A stretch of DNA of 55,995 nucleotides from Lachnospiraceae bacterium (GTDB lineage Bacteria; Bacillota; Clostridia; Lachnospirales; Lachnospiraceae), in assembly GCA_014804245.1 (NCBI GenBank), contig JAAVAE010000008.1:1-55995 (forward strand), given 5' to 3'. Shown here piece after piece: positions 1 to 8,865 of the stretch (position 1 is its first letter; each line of letters starts with the position of its first letter). The position numbers and the translations under genes were made by a program. A model generated the notes under the pieces. That model ran no database searches and had not been told where the DNA came from. It saw only the letters and a list, made by a program, of their open reading frames with translations.

Positions 1-112
1 CTGCATGGATGCCGCTTATCTCTGCGTGCATGCCGCTTATTTCCGTATGCATTTTAGTAATTTCTTCCTGCATGCTATCCAGTCGGTTTAATATCAATTC
101 AGTATCCGTCAT
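1..112 (-). CDS. N-terminal fragment of a coiled-coil protein (runs off the window)
   Basis: Reading the minus strand from the ATG at 112-110 gives 37 codons with no stop before the window edge, preceded by a strong ribosome site (GGAAAGGAGGAG, about 6 nt upstream). The visible peptide begins MTDTELILNRLDSMQEEITK and continues with a heptad-like repeat of the pattern HTEISGM, HAEISGI, HAE, typical of a parallel coiled coil. The rest lies outside the window, so no function can be assigned. Short proteins of this type occur in many Clostridia, and the repeat number is often variable. I am confident it is translated and not confident about its role. Confidence 0.6.
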   Translation of the reverse strand, partial: MTDTELILNRLDSMQEEITKMHTEISGMHAEISGIHA

Positions 113-262
113 TGCATCTCCTCCTTTCCTAAAGTACTTCCCCTCTTGTTCGTAAAATTGTAAACTGAACAAAAAGAAGTGTAGTTCCATACTATCGAAA
201 AAAGGCATCCTTGTCAATCTATTTTCGTGTTATAATTTAATATTTTTTCGAGCACTTTCAAA

Positions 263-294
263 CAAAGGAGGCAATGCCATCGCCGCCTCCTTTG
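263..294 (-). terminator. Hairpin terminator after yqeY
   Basis: CAAAGGAGGC at 263-272 pairs perfectly with GCCTCCTTTG at 285-294 around a 12-nt loop, 21 nt past the yqeY stop. On the minus strand it is followed only by TTTG and then mixed sequence, so the U-tract is weak. Confidence 0.55.
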
Positions 295-314
295 GTGTCG
301 TTTTGGCTTTATCA

Positions 315-761
315 TCAGCCAAGCATTTCTCCCACGATTTTATTTACGAGACTTCCGTCCGCCCTGCCCTTCACTCTGGGCATAAGTTCTTTCATCACTT
401 TTCCCTTATCTTTTCCTGACGGCTCTGTAATTCCAAGCACTTCAAAGACTTCCTTTACCTGGGTGCGAATGCTTTCCTCGCTCATTTCCTCGGGTGCAAA
501 TTCCTGATAAACAGCAAGCCTGATTTCACAGGCTTCCTTGATATCCGTCCGCTCTGCCGGAGCCAGTTCCATGGTTTCTCTGGTCTGCTTGATCTCCTTC
601 TTGACCACTTCGTATTCCTCCGCCTGCGTCAAATCTGCGCGCTTATCAATCGCTTTGTTTTTAAGCGCTGAAAGCAGCATGGAAAGTGCATCCTTTCTGT
701 CCTTATTCTTGTTTTTCATTGCCTCCATCATCTGAGCGCGTACTTCATCAATCATACTCAT
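315..761 (-). CDS. yqeY: GatB/YqeY domain protein
   Basis: A 148-residue protein of the stand-alone YqeY family. It resembles the tRNA-binding tail domain of the GatB amidotransferase subunit. The helical N-terminal half (residues 1-70) and the C-terminal GKVMKELMPRVKGRADGSLV segment (about 120-140) match the family, and the length is the usual 147-150. The start is set by AAGGATGG about 10 nt upstream. It lies downstream of holA on the same strand with a 177-nt gap that shows no open frame with a ribosome site. The family's biochemical function is not established; binding to tRNA or amidotransferase-related roles is inferred by homology. Confidence 0.85.
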   Translation of the reverse strand: MSMIDEVRAQMMEAMKNKNKDRKDALSMLLSALKNKAIDKRADLTQAEEYEVVKKEIKQTRETMELAPAERTDIKEACEIRLAVYQEFAPEEMSEESIRTQVKEVFEVLGITEPSGKDKGKVMKELMPRVKGRADGSLVNKIVGEMLG

Positions 762-938
762 TGTGATTCCATCCTTTCTTTATATACAATCATTTTTATA
801 TACATTTAATTCTCTCAGTGAGAATATCTTCCGGTAAATTCCATGATAAGTCCAGTCAGACATGTGTCCTCATAAAGTTTTCCCGGATATACTTCTGCAA
901 TTTCAAAGCGTACTTCCAACATTTCGCCGTTGGGCACC

Positions 939-1922
939 TTATTCTCCCATACTGCTGTATTGGATAATCAGCATCTCCACACTCATATTATCATTGAGTC
1001 TTCCCGTCTTGATTGCCTCTTCCGCCGCCACGCAGGCTTCCACCGCATCCCGTATTTCCCGGGTCTTAAAACGTGAAGCCTGTACAACATATTTTCCTGC
1101 AATAAATCCCGGCAGCCCCACTTTTTCTCCAATCGCTTTATTCTGATATCCTTTTCCCTTTAATTCCTTTACCTGCAATAAGAGATTGAACTGTCTGGCA
1201 ATTAAAAATAAGATCCTCATGGGCGGCTCTTTTTGTGCCAGCAGTTCATAGTAAAGTTCCAGTGCCTGCTTTTGCTTTTTATCCGCTATCGCGCTTACCA
1301 TATCGAAAATATGATTGCCGATCCTTTTCGTGCAGATTTCCTCAATATCTGCTTCCGTAATAGCTTCCTTATCCATGCAGTAGCAGAAAAGTTTCTCCGT
1401 TTCTTTCCGGATATTTTCCATATCTGTGCCGGTCTTTTCCAAAAGAAAATTCAAGGCACTTTCTGATATCCTCTTATTTTCCTTCTTCACCATTCCCAAT
1501 ATCCACTTTTTCAGAGTGTTTTCATCCTGAATGGCAAATTCTACTGCACAGCCCTTTGAAGAAGCGGCTTTGTACAAGCGGCTCCTTTTATCTACCTCGG
1601 TCTCTACAAACAAGAAAAAAGTGGTATCTGACGGAGCGGAAAGATACTCTGCAAGCTGTTCCCCTCCGCTTTTAAAGAAACCGCTGTTCTCCAATATAAT
1701 CAGCCGCCTCTCGGCAAAGAAGGGAAGTGTTTCCGCCTGATCTATGACCTCTCCTATAGAAATATCCTTTCCCTCATAGTAATGATAGTTCATATTATCA
1801 TCACCTATAATTGCATTTTTGAGTCTGTCTCTATACTGCTTTCTCAAATATGCTTCCGCACCGTAGAGAAGGTAAATCTGATTAAATTGTCCTGACTTTA
1901 TATCTTGAGTTAAACGCTGCAT
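939..1922 (-). CDS. holA: DNA polymerase III delta subunit (clamp loader)
   Basis: A 327-residue HolA protein, the subunit that opens the beta sliding clamp and forms part of the clamp-loader pentamer. The N-terminal domain (residues 1-140) carries the typical opening QIYLLYGAEAYLRKQYRDRL and the LIILENSGFF strand. The middle and C-terminal helical domains follow, with EALFxL-like collar helices and the family tail. Length is normal. AGGTAAG precedes the start. In Firmicutes holA usually follows comEC directly. Here comEC is on the same strand but is separated from it by a plus-strand gene (2437-3360) and by a large inverted repeat, so holA must have its own promoter within 1923-2024. Confidence 0.9.
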   Translation of the reverse strand: MQRLTQDIKSGQFNQIYLLYGAEAYLRKQYRDRLKNAIIGDDNMNYHYYEGKDISIGEVIDQAETLPFFAERRLIILENSGFFKSGGEQLAEYLSAPSDTTFFLFVETEVDKRSRLYKAASSKGCAVEFAIQDENTLKKWILGMVKKENKRISESALNFLLEKTGTDMENIRKETEKLFCYCMDKEAITEADIEEICTKRIGNHIFDMVSAIADKKQKQALELYYELLAQKEPPMRILFLIARQFNLLLQVKELKGKGYQNKAIGEKVGLPGFIAGKYVVQASRFKTREIRDAVEACVAAEEAIKTGRLNDNMSVEMLIIQYSSMGE

Positions 1923-2024
1923 AATCTTACCTGTTTCTGCACAATAATTATTATAAGTATATCACAAATGATTGTATATTACATTTAAAATATTTGTACG
2001 GATGGAAAAGTGTAGAGGGAGGGG

Positions 2025-2334
2025 GAAGCACCGTGTGATAAGGTCGGCTCAGGGATTGATTGGGCATTGGAGGGAGGAAAAAGCTTCATCGGACCCATGT
2101 ACGGCAGTAAGAAGGGCTATGCAGCCCTGGTATAGGTGTATCAGTGAGGACGCAAACGGTGCATTTGACCATTCATGGTCAAATTGCACCTTAATCGGAC
2201 GTCCTGTCCGATTATTGCTGGTGGTTTAAAGGGCTGCTAAGTCCTTCTAATTGCCTGCCATAGGGTCCGGTGAAGCTTTTTCCTCCCTCCAATGCCCAAT
2301 CAATCCCTGAGCCGACCTTATCACACGGTGCTTC
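2025..2334. repeat. Giant inverted repeat with 72-nt arms and nested hairpins
   Basis: Positions 2025-2096 pair with 2263-2334. 71 of 72 pairs are Watson-Crick and one (2089 with 2270) is U-G if the plus strand is RNA, or A-C on the other strand. Inside, the stem continues with bulges: GGCAG, GAAGG and GCAGCCC at 2103-2127 face GGGCTGC, CCTTC and CTGCC at 2231-2259. Two apical hairpins follow. One is GGTGCA/TTTGACC at 2158-2170 with GGTCAAATTGCACC at 2177-2190. The other is AATCGGAC/GTCCGATT at 2193-2213 with loop GTCCT. No credible gene lies inside; the frame open from 1972 is a by-product of the palindrome. It occupies the spacer between divergent holA and the DUF7916-like gene. It could be a large structured RNA, a MITE-like element or a DNA cruciform. 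I do not recognise the family. Confidence 0.9.
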
Positions 2335-2436
2335 TTCGAACACTTAGACTCTTGTGTCGCATTGATAGATGATGGTAAAATGACAGTAATTTATTAAAAA
2401 TTTTATTTTATCGAAAAAAGAAAGAAGGTATATATC

Positions 2437-3360
2437 ATGGCTAAGAGGATGTTGGATTGTTATGCTTCGGATTTTGAGAAGTTTACGAAGGGGGACTTGT
2501 TGGAATCTATTGCGAAAAGCGAGGGGCGGGTGATTGCCTGCGAGACTATAGGTACTATACAGCCAATGCTGGGGGATGTGACGAATGCAGAGTTTGTATC
2601 GGCAATGGGGGCTGATATTCTGCTTCTGAATATGTTCGATGTGAAAAACCCTAAAATTCAAGGGTTGCCAGAGGGAAACCCTGATGATACTGTGCGGCTG
2701 ATCAAGGAGTTAACGGGACGTCCTGTGGGAATCAATCTGGAGCCTGTAGATGCCGGAAAGGAAGGAGAGACTTCTCCTTTATGGAAAATGTCGGAAGGCA
2801 GGCGGGCTACTCTGGAAAATGCGCAGCGCGCATATGAGATGGGCGTGGATATGATCCTTTTGACGGGCAATCCGGGGATGGGGGTCAGCAATGAAGGGAT
2901 TGAAAAGACTTTGTCCCTATACCGTGAAAAACTTGGCGACAAGATCATACTGGCAGCCGGAAAAATGCATGCTGCCGGCATTCTTGAAGAAGCCGGGGAG
3001 CATATTATAACAAAAGAGGATGTTAAACGCTTCCGGAAAGCTGGTGCCGATGTCCTTCTTTTCCCCGCCCCTGCCACTGTCCCGGGCATTACAATGGAAT
3101 ATATAAAAGAGCTCGTCACTTACGCCCACTCTCTGGGCGCATTGACAATTACAGCAATCGGCACTTCCCAGGAAGGTTCCGATGTGAACACCATCCGCCA
3201 GATTGCCCTGATGTGCAAGATGACCGGAACAGATATTCACCATCTGGGTGATGCCGGCTACGCCGGAATGTCCCTGCCTGAGAATATCCAAACATATTCC
3301 ATCGCCATACGGGGATTACGCCATACCTATCACCGGATAGCAGCTTCTATCCATCGCTGA
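2437..3360 (+). CDS. DUF7916-like TIM-barrel protein
   Basis: A 307-residue protein that starts MAKRMLDCYASDFEKFTKGD and has repeating beta/alpha units with the segments CETIGTIQPMLGDVTNAEF, DILLLNMFDV, GRPVGINLEPVD, DMILLTGNPGMGVS, GADVLLFPAPATVPG and GTSQEGSD. This is the pattern I associate with DUF7916, a barrel family with metal- or phosphate-binding-looking loops, often near sugar-phosphate or PTS genes. No catalytic function is known to me. AGAAGG lies 8-13 nt before the ATG. It is the only plus-strand gene in the first 22 kb and sits between comEC and holA, a junction that is usually uninterrupted. With the adjacent giant inverted repeat this suggests a later insertion. Confidence 0.75.
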   Translation: MAKRMLDCYASDFEKFTKGDLLESIAKSEGRVIACETIGTIQPMLGDVTNAEFVSAMGADILLLNMFDVKNPKIQGLPEGNPDDTVRLIKELTGRPVGINLEPVDAGKEGETSPLWKMSEGRRATLENAQRAYEMGVDMILLTGNPGMGVSNEGIEKTLSLYREKLGDKIILAAGKMHAAGILEEAGEHIITKEDVKRFRKAGADVLLFPAPATVPGITMEYIKELVTYAHSLGALTITAIGTSQEGSDVNTIRQIALMCKMTGTDIHHLGDAGYAGMSLPENIQTYSIAIRGLRHTYHRIAASIHR

Positions 3361-3433
3361 ACTATATCACTGAATACCTAACCGGCATGGAGGGCGGGAT
3401 TCCTCGCTACCCGTTTTTATTTCGAATTTTTTC

Positions 3434-5647
3434 TCATGGAATAAAAGGGTCCACGGTTACCTTCCCTTTTTTATATTTTATGGTAATAGCTCCGCTGTCC
3501 TTTGTTTGATAGATGTGGCAGCCAGCCTCTGTAAGGCGCTCCAATAATTCTTCGTGGGGATGTCCATAAGAGTTATTTTCTCCGGCAGAGATTAGTGCAA
3601 TATCGGGTGATATGGTTTCCAGGAATGTTTCTCCTGTAGAATATTTTGAACCGTGGTGTGCCACTTTCAGAACTGTTATCTTGCTTCCGCCTGTTTCTTG
3701 CAGGAGCTGTGTCAGCTTTTGCTCTCCTTCGCCTTCCACGTCGCCTGTGAGCATCGCACTGAAATTGCCGTTAGTGAGAGTAAGCACCGTTGAATATTCG
3801 TTGGCATCCTTGGTCAGATATCCCTTTGAAGGATGCAGACAAGTGATTGTCAATCCGTTTTTCGCAATTTGCTGTCCTCTGCTAATATAGGAAACTGGAA
3901 TGCCCGCCTTAGCAGCCATCTGTTCCAACTCCAGATATGCCTCTTCCTTCCCATCCTGAGAAATATCAGGCAGCACCAGATGTTTTATTGCGATTCCCTG
4001 TAATTCGCCGCTTTCCATCAATTCTCTGATACCATTGCAGTGGTCTTCGTCCGGATGGGTTACGAACACTGCTTCCAAACGGGAAATCCCCTGTGACTTT
4101 AAGAAAGGAATGATTCGATATTCTCCAACAGAATTAACAGAGGAACTTCCTCCGTCAACCAGATAATTTTTTCCATAACCATCTTCGATACAGATACAGT
4201 CTCCCTGCCCAACATCCAGAAACGTGATCTTGAAACCTTCTCTTACCGGAACCGTGACAAGCAACACCGCCGTCGCCGCTATTCCCCATCGCAGGAGAAG
4301 ATTTCCTTTTTTCCTGAAAAGAATGAGCAAAAGCAATACCAAAACGTAAATTACAATCTGCCATTTTTCCGGTCTGCCGCATGTTAAAAGATTTCCCGGA
4401 AGCGTATCGCAGACTCCGCAAACCTTTTCATATATTCTGAGAATCCCCTCAATCAACCATGCAAAAGGCAGTACCGTGGGAGGACATAAAATACTGCATG
4501 CCAAAAGAAGCAATCCAGCGGCCATTAAGAAACTCATCAAGGGGATTACCAGCAAATTCAGGAACACTGAGTAAACTGGGAACTGATAATAAAACCATAA
4601 ATAAATCGGCAATGTGACGACCATCATTCCCAAACCTCCAAGCACCTTTTTCACTGCCGGATGAATTTCTTTTTTTCCCTCTGTCAGCGCCGGGAGAATC
4701 AGACCGATTCCCAATACACATCCAAAAGAAAATACAAATCCGCTGTGCAGCAGATAAAGAGGCTGGCTTATGAGAATCAGCACCGCTGCCACCGCCGCTG
4801 CCGTCAGCATATCATAAGTGCGCTCTGCCATAACAGCTCCCATATGTAAAGAAAACATGATAACGGCACGGACCGCCGACACAGAAAATCCGGTCATCAT
4901 ACAATAAAGTAGCATTGCAAGAGCTGACAGAGCGGCGGAAACCTTCATCGGAACTGCGCACTTTTTAAGCAAACTGTATACCCCCATTCCAATCATAGAG
5001 ATATGAAGCCCTGAAATAGCCAGGATATGTGCGATTCCATTTCTCTGATAAAGTGCCTTAAGTTCTTTATCCATACCTCCCTTTTCTCCAAGAAGCATTG
5101 TCTGCATCACTGATGCCTCCTGCTCGGGAAGGTACTCAAAAAGTTTCTTGGACAGAAAATTTCTGATTTGATATGCCGTTTGTGTAAATTTATTATATTT
5201 TTGTGATTTTGCTGAAATAACTGCCTGATTCAGGCGATAGGAGATTCCTAATATCTGATAATAAGAATATGCATCAAATTGTCCCGGATTGGATGCTCGT
5301 TCAAAGCTTGTAAACTTTCCTGTAATCCTTATGACGCTGCCCATTTCCGGTTCCTTTTGTCCGGATTTCAAATAGCAGATTACCTTTTGCGCTCCGGGCA
5401 CATCACGCACCTCTTTGCGCTTACTGCCGTCTTCAGAAACAAGCTTTAAATACAGCACCGTCACCGGTCCGTTGGTCTGCCTGATCGATTCTTTCTTATA
5501 TACCCTGCCTTCCACTGTAATCATTTTTCCTGCATATGCTCTGTAGTCCTGAACTGATGCAGGTTTCACGCTTACGATAAGATATAGGACAAGGGAAATC
5601 ATCAGGCAGACCAACCCTAGCGGGCGTTTTACCATACTTATACTCAT
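3434..5647 (-). CDS. comEC: ComEC/Rec2 DNA-uptake channel
   Basis: A 737-residue polytopic membrane protein that forms the channel carrying transforming single-stranded DNA across the membrane. In order: two N-terminal membrane segments and the DUF4131 soluble domain (about 10-170), the competence membrane domain (about 190-470; ISGLHISMIGMGVYSL), then a metallo-beta-lactamase domain from about residue 477 (FLDVGQGD) with HPDEDH near 530 and VAHHGSKYST near 662, a candidate nuclease site. All domains are present, so the gene looks intact. The ATG at 5647 has only 1 nt to GGGAAAGG; the fifth codon is a second ATG with about 13 nt, so the true start is uncertain by four residues. It is the last gene of the comEA operon. 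Confidence 0.92.
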   Translation of the reverse strand: MSISMVKRPLGLVCLMISLVLYLIVSVKPASVQDYRAYAGKMITVEGRVYKKESIRQTNGPVTVLYLKLVSEDGSKRKEVRDVPGAQKVICYLKSGQKEPEMGSVIRITGKFTSFERASNPGQFDAYSYYQILGISYRLNQAVISAKSQKYNKFTQTAYQIRNFLSKKLFEYLPEQEASVMQTMLLGEKGGMDKELKALYQRNGIAHILAISGLHISMIGMGVYSLLKKCAVPMKVSAALSALAMLLYCMMTGFSVSAVRAVIMFSLHMGAVMAERTYDMLTAAAVAAVLILISQPLYLLHSGFVFSFGCVLGIGLILPALTEGKKEIHPAVKKVLGGLGMMVVTLPIYLWFYYQFPVYSVFLNLLVIPLMSFLMAAGLLLLACSILCPPTVLPFAWLIEGILRIYEKVCGVCDTLPGNLLTCGRPEKWQIVIYVLVLLLLILFRKKGNLLLRWGIAATAVLLVTVPVREGFKITFLDVGQGDCICIEDGYGKNYLVDGGSSSVNSVGEYRIIPFLKSQGISRLEAVFVTHPDEDHCNGIRELMESGELQGIAIKHLVLPDISQDGKEEAYLELEQMAAKAGIPVSYISRGQQIAKNGLTITCLHPSKGYLTKDANEYSTVLTLTNGNFSAMLTGDVEGEGEQKLTQLLQETGGSKITVLKVAHHGSKYSTGETFLETISPDIALISAGENNSYGHPHEELLERLTEAGCHIYQTKDSGAITIKYKKGKVTVDPFIP

Positions 5648-5705
5648 GCCTTTCCCACATGCGCCTCTCCCCAGCAGGGCAGGCTGCAGATGTTTTTAAA
5701 TGATG

Positions 5706-6632
5706 TTACTCCACAAGTTCCAGATTTCTCTCGAACACCGTGGAAAAACTGATATTTTCTTTATAATTTACATTTGTATCGCCGTTTATGGATATCTGGA
5801 CCTTATTCACATTGGAAAGTTCCACCAGTGAATTTATAACGGAATAGATTGTCACCTCTGAAGTCACATTATAAATCTGCGTCAGAAATGCGCTGTCCAA
5901 ATTTACATAACAGATACCATCCTTCACATTGACGCTGACCACCTTCGTATCTGGGTTGATAGTCGGAAATACCTTTTCCTCCTCACGAGGTCCTGCAATC
6001 AGTTGTTCTACCACAAGCCTTTCCATTGCAATATTGCTATTATAAACCACCGTCCTGTTTACTGCCTTAAGCCCGTCTCCATCTTCATTCGCATAATACA
6101 AGGTCAGCTTCACCTTTTCATAAGTATTGATTTCATTACCTGCGTTATCAATAAACATATCTGCATTCATGATTCCGATAACTGTGCCGGATGCATCCGT
6201 CAATGGCTCTGATTTAATCTGGAAGGTAACATACTGTATTCCCTCAATCTGTGTCAAGGTTCTTACGATTGCTGCCCGTACCAGCACTTCCGTGGTAACC
6301 GGCTGCCATTTATAATTTTCGTCAAAAGTCAGTGTCAGCTGATCCTCTGCAATACTATAATCCAACAAATTGAAATCTCCTGATAACGGCGCCTTATACT
6401 CCAGCTTCCCTGAAACCGTCCCCAGCTGATCTAAAAGTTCCAGAAGCAATGCTTCCTTATCGGTAGTCTCTGTTTTATATTCCTGAGGATAAATTGCCGT
6501 TTCATCGTTGTTTTCATAATACACCCTGTACGTATGCCCCGGATCCGGCTTATTCTGCCGTCCGCAGGCACAAGTCACTATGAGCAATAGCAAAAACAAG
6601 AGAATAAACTTTCCCCTTTTTTTCAATCTCAT
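5706..6632 (-). CDS. GerMN-domain lipoprotein
   Basis: A 308-residue lipoprotein. The signal segment (residues 4-23) ends in LIVTCACG, with the lipid-attachment Cys at 22 or 24. Two GerMN domains follow, roughly residues 50-165 (VRAAIVRTLTQIEGIQYVTF) and 175-300 (LVVEQLIAGP, VYSVINSLVE). GerM-family proteins act at the spore or cell envelope in B. subtilis germination and sporulation. Here it lies 10 nt downstream of a sensor kinase, so it may be an extracytoplasmic partner of that kinase (inference). AAGGAGAATGG sets the start. About 58 nt separate it from comEC. Confidence 0.88.
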   Translation of the reverse strand: MRLKKRGKFILLFLLLLIVTCACGRQNKPDPGHTYRVYYENNDETAIYPQEYKTETTDKEALLLELLDQLGTVSGKLEYKAPLSGDFNLLDYSIAEDQLTLTFDENYKWQPVTTEVLVRAAIVRTLTQIEGIQYVTFQIKSEPLTDASGTVIGIMNADMFIDNAGNEINTYEKVKLTLYYANEDGDGLKAVNRTVVYNSNIAMERLVVEQLIAGPREEEKVFPTINPDTKVVSVNVKDGICYVNLDSAFLTQIYNVTSEVTIYSVINSLVELSNVNKVQISINGDTNVNYKENISFSTVFERNLELVE

Positions 6633-6642
6633 TCCATTCTCC

Positions 6643-8121
6643 TTATAATAAAACCCTTGTAAGCGGTATCTTTAACGTAAACGTTGTTCCTTCTCCCTCC
6701 ACACTGTCTACCTTGATCGATCCCCTGTGGAGCATAACCGCACTTCTGGTAATGGCAAGACCCAATCCTGTACCGCCAATTTCCCTTGAATGCGACTTAT
6801 CCACCCTGTAGAAACGTTCATAAATCTGGCTCATGGACTCCGCCGGAATGCCGATTCCGGTGTCCGCCACTTCTACCGTGAAGAACTGATGGTCTGCGTC
6901 CAGAGTCACATCCACTTTTCCCTGCTCCCGGTTATATTTAATTGCATTCTCAACCAGATTAGTCAGTATCAGGGACATCTTTACCTCGTCTACTTCCGCT
7001 ATGATCTCGCGCTTACTGATTAAAGTCACCTCAATATTTTTTTTCCTTGCAATAGGACGAAGCCTTTTTAAAATGATTTCAGTCAAGTCATTGATGTTGA
7101 TCGCGCTGATATTTAGTTCTGCTGCCGATTTATCCAGCTTTACCAGTGCCAGCAGGTCATTGATGATTTTGTCTTCTCTCTCGATTTCTTCTGCGATATC
7201 CACCATGAACTCATGATAAAGCTCCGCCGGGACATCCTGCTGCGCTAACAGAGAGTCTGCCAGCACTTTGACAGAAGTGATGGGTGTCTTAAGCTCATGA
7301 GACACATTTGCCACAAATTCCTTTCTGGAATCATCCAGCGCTTTCATTCTTTCAAGAAGACTGTTAAAAGAATCCACAATATGCTCTGTCTCCAGATAAT
7401 CCGGTACAGAAATGGGATCATCGGTATATCCTTCTTTCACTTCGCTGATTGCCTTTGAAACTCGGTCAAAGGGCTTAATCAAAATCTGCGCCAGAATAAG
7501 GGCGATGGCAAAAATGCAGAAAACCATGATAATCTCAACGATAAGTGCCTTTCGGTTCAAAAGCTCCATGGTATTTACGATACTGTCCGTAGAAACACTG
7601 GTAAGCATTACCCCTCTTACCACTTCCGTCCCTTCCGGCACCTCTGCAGTCGCCATCTGTGCGGACACCGTTTCCACGATTGGAATCGTAATCTCAATGA
7701 ACCCATTGACTGCATCGTAATTTACCGTATTAATACCTTTCATGCATCGGATGACTTCTTCAGATATAATCGTTTTGCCTTCACTAATCGCATAGGTGTC
7801 TTTCACCACCTTCAAATTTCCGTTGATGATAAGAACCCTCCCGTTGTACAGATTTGAAATCTGTTCAAGTTCTGCGCCTATCACCTCTGACGAAGTGTCC
7901 TGCAGGTAATTGTATGTAATCAGGTGATTTGCAATGATTCTAAGCTGCGTCTGTACATCAGAAGTTCGTACATCCACTGCACGGCTTTCATAATTTTCTA
8001 AAATGCCCACACGCACAAAGATACTGGGAATACTTCCCATAAGAAACATAATGATAAACAGGCGGACCTTAAGGCTCCGCCATATTTTCATATTTTTAAG
8101 AATTGCTTTTATATCAGCCAT
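6643..8121 (-). CDS. Membrane sensor histidine kinase
   Basis: A 492-residue kinase from the ATG at 8121; the frame extends three codons further to a GTG that overlaps the ribosome site AAAGGCA. Membrane helices at about 20-38 and 193-214 enclose a 150-residue extracytoplasmic sensor domain. A HAMP linker (about 215-262) is followed by the H-box FVANVSHELKTPITSVK with phospho-acceptor His near 275, the N-box NLVENAIKYN, the G boxes DTGIGIP and GGTGLGLAI. All catalytic motifs are intact. It is transcribed 35 nt after its OmpR-type partner, between comEA and gerMN/comEC. The architecture is that of the WalK/PhoR class; the signal is unknown. Confidence 0.92.
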   Translation of the reverse strand: MADIKAILKNMKIWRSLKVRLFIIMFLMGSIPSIFVRVGILENYESRAVDVRTSDVQTQLRIIANHLITYNYLQDTSSEVIGAELEQISNLYNGRVLIINGNLKVVKDTYAISEGKTIISEEVIRCMKGINTVNYDAVNGFIEITIPIVETVSAQMATAEVPEGTEVVRGVMLTSVSTDSIVNTMELLNRKALIVEIIMVFCIFAIALILAQILIKPFDRVSKAISEVKEGYTDDPISVPDYLETEHIVDSFNSLLERMKALDDSRKEFVANVSHELKTPITSVKVLADSLLAQQDVPAELYHEFMVDIAEEIEREDKIINDLLALVKLDKSAAELNISAININDLTEIILKRLRPIARKKNIEVTLISKREIIAEVDEVKMSLILTNLVENAIKYNREQGKVDVTLDADHQFFTVEVADTGIGIPAESMSQIYERFYRVDKSHSREIGGTGLGLAITRSAVMLHRGSIKVDSVEGEGTTFTLKIPLTRVLL

Positions 8122-8156
8122 AATCGGCACTGCCTTTCAAACCAGCTTTTAAAGGG

Positions 8157-8837
8157 CTACGCAAAATAATATCCCACACCCCATTTTGTATGCACATATT
8201 TAGGCTCAGAAGGATTCTGCTCAATCTTTTCCCTCAGTCTTCTGATATGTACATCCACCGTCCGGACATCTCCCGGATAATCATTTCCCCATACCAGCTT
8301 CAGCAGATTTTCCCTGCTGTATACTTTATTGACGTTCACGACGAGCAGTTCTAACAATTCAAATTCCTTTGCAGTCAGATTAATTTCCTTCCCTGCCACA
8401 TAGACTCTTCTGCCATCGCAGTCAAGCCTCATGTCCCCACTCTCGATAATCTTTGCTGCTTCCTTCGGTTTAGGGGAAGTACGTCTTATTATAGCTTTGA
8501 TCCTCGCCTTAACTTCTAATATATTAAAGGGTTTGGTGATATAATCATCTGCGCCGTACTCAAGACCCAGTATCTTATCCATATCTTCTCCCTTTGCAGT
8601 TAACATAACAATCGGGACACTTGAAAATTCCCTGGTCTGCTGACAGACCTCAAATCCTGTAAGCTTAGGAAGCATGACATCCAGCAAAATAATATCATAC
8701 TCCTTGTTTCTGATCATCTCCAGTGCTTCCTCGCCGTCATAAGCACAGTCTACTTCCATTCCATCCTGCTCCAAGCTGAAACGTATTCCCTTTACGATCA
8801 GCTTTTCATCATCTACAACCAGCACTTTTTTTGCCAT
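8157..8837 (-). CDS. OmpR/PhoB-family response regulator
   Basis: A 226-residue regulator. The receiver domain (1-120) has acidic residues D9-D10, phospho-acceptor D53 (in ILLDVMLP), T80 and K102. A winged-helix DNA-binding domain (about 130-226) has ENLLKLVWGNDYPGDVRTVD and VHIRRLREKI. AAGGTGGG lies about 10 nt before the start. It is cotranscribed with the kinase downstream and with comEA upstream (28-nt gap). Its position inside a competence-gene operon suggests either autoregulation of the operon or control of envelope genes elsewhere. No binding site can be identified from one sequence. Confidence 0.93.
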   Translation of the reverse strand: MAKKVLVVDDEKLIVKGIRFSLEQDGMEVDCAYDGEEALEMIRNKEYDIILLDVMLPKLTGFEVCQQTREFSSVPIVMLTAKGEDMDKILGLEYGADDYITKPFNILEVKARIKAIIRRTSPKPKEAAKIIESGDMRLDCDGRRVYVAGKEINLTAKEFELLELLVVNVNKVYSRENLLKLVWGNDYPGDVRTVDVHIRRLREKIEQNPSEPKYVHTKWGVGYYFA

Positions 8838-8865
8838 ATTATCAATCCCACCTTATTTTGCATGA

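Noticed and set aside
762-938. rpsT or another small gene between holA and yqeY
   Set aside because: Ribosomal protein S20 often lies near holA, but no frame here has a ribosome site or a basic S20-like sequence.
1972-2229. Plus-strand open frame of 85 codons
   Set aside because: It lies mostly inside the giant palindrome, has no ribosome site and no protein-like pattern.
3386-3425. Possible terminator (CGGG...CCCG then TTTTTATTT) after the DUF7916-like gene
   Set aside because: Only a four-pair stem with an 11-nt loop can be drawn; the T-run alone is not enough.
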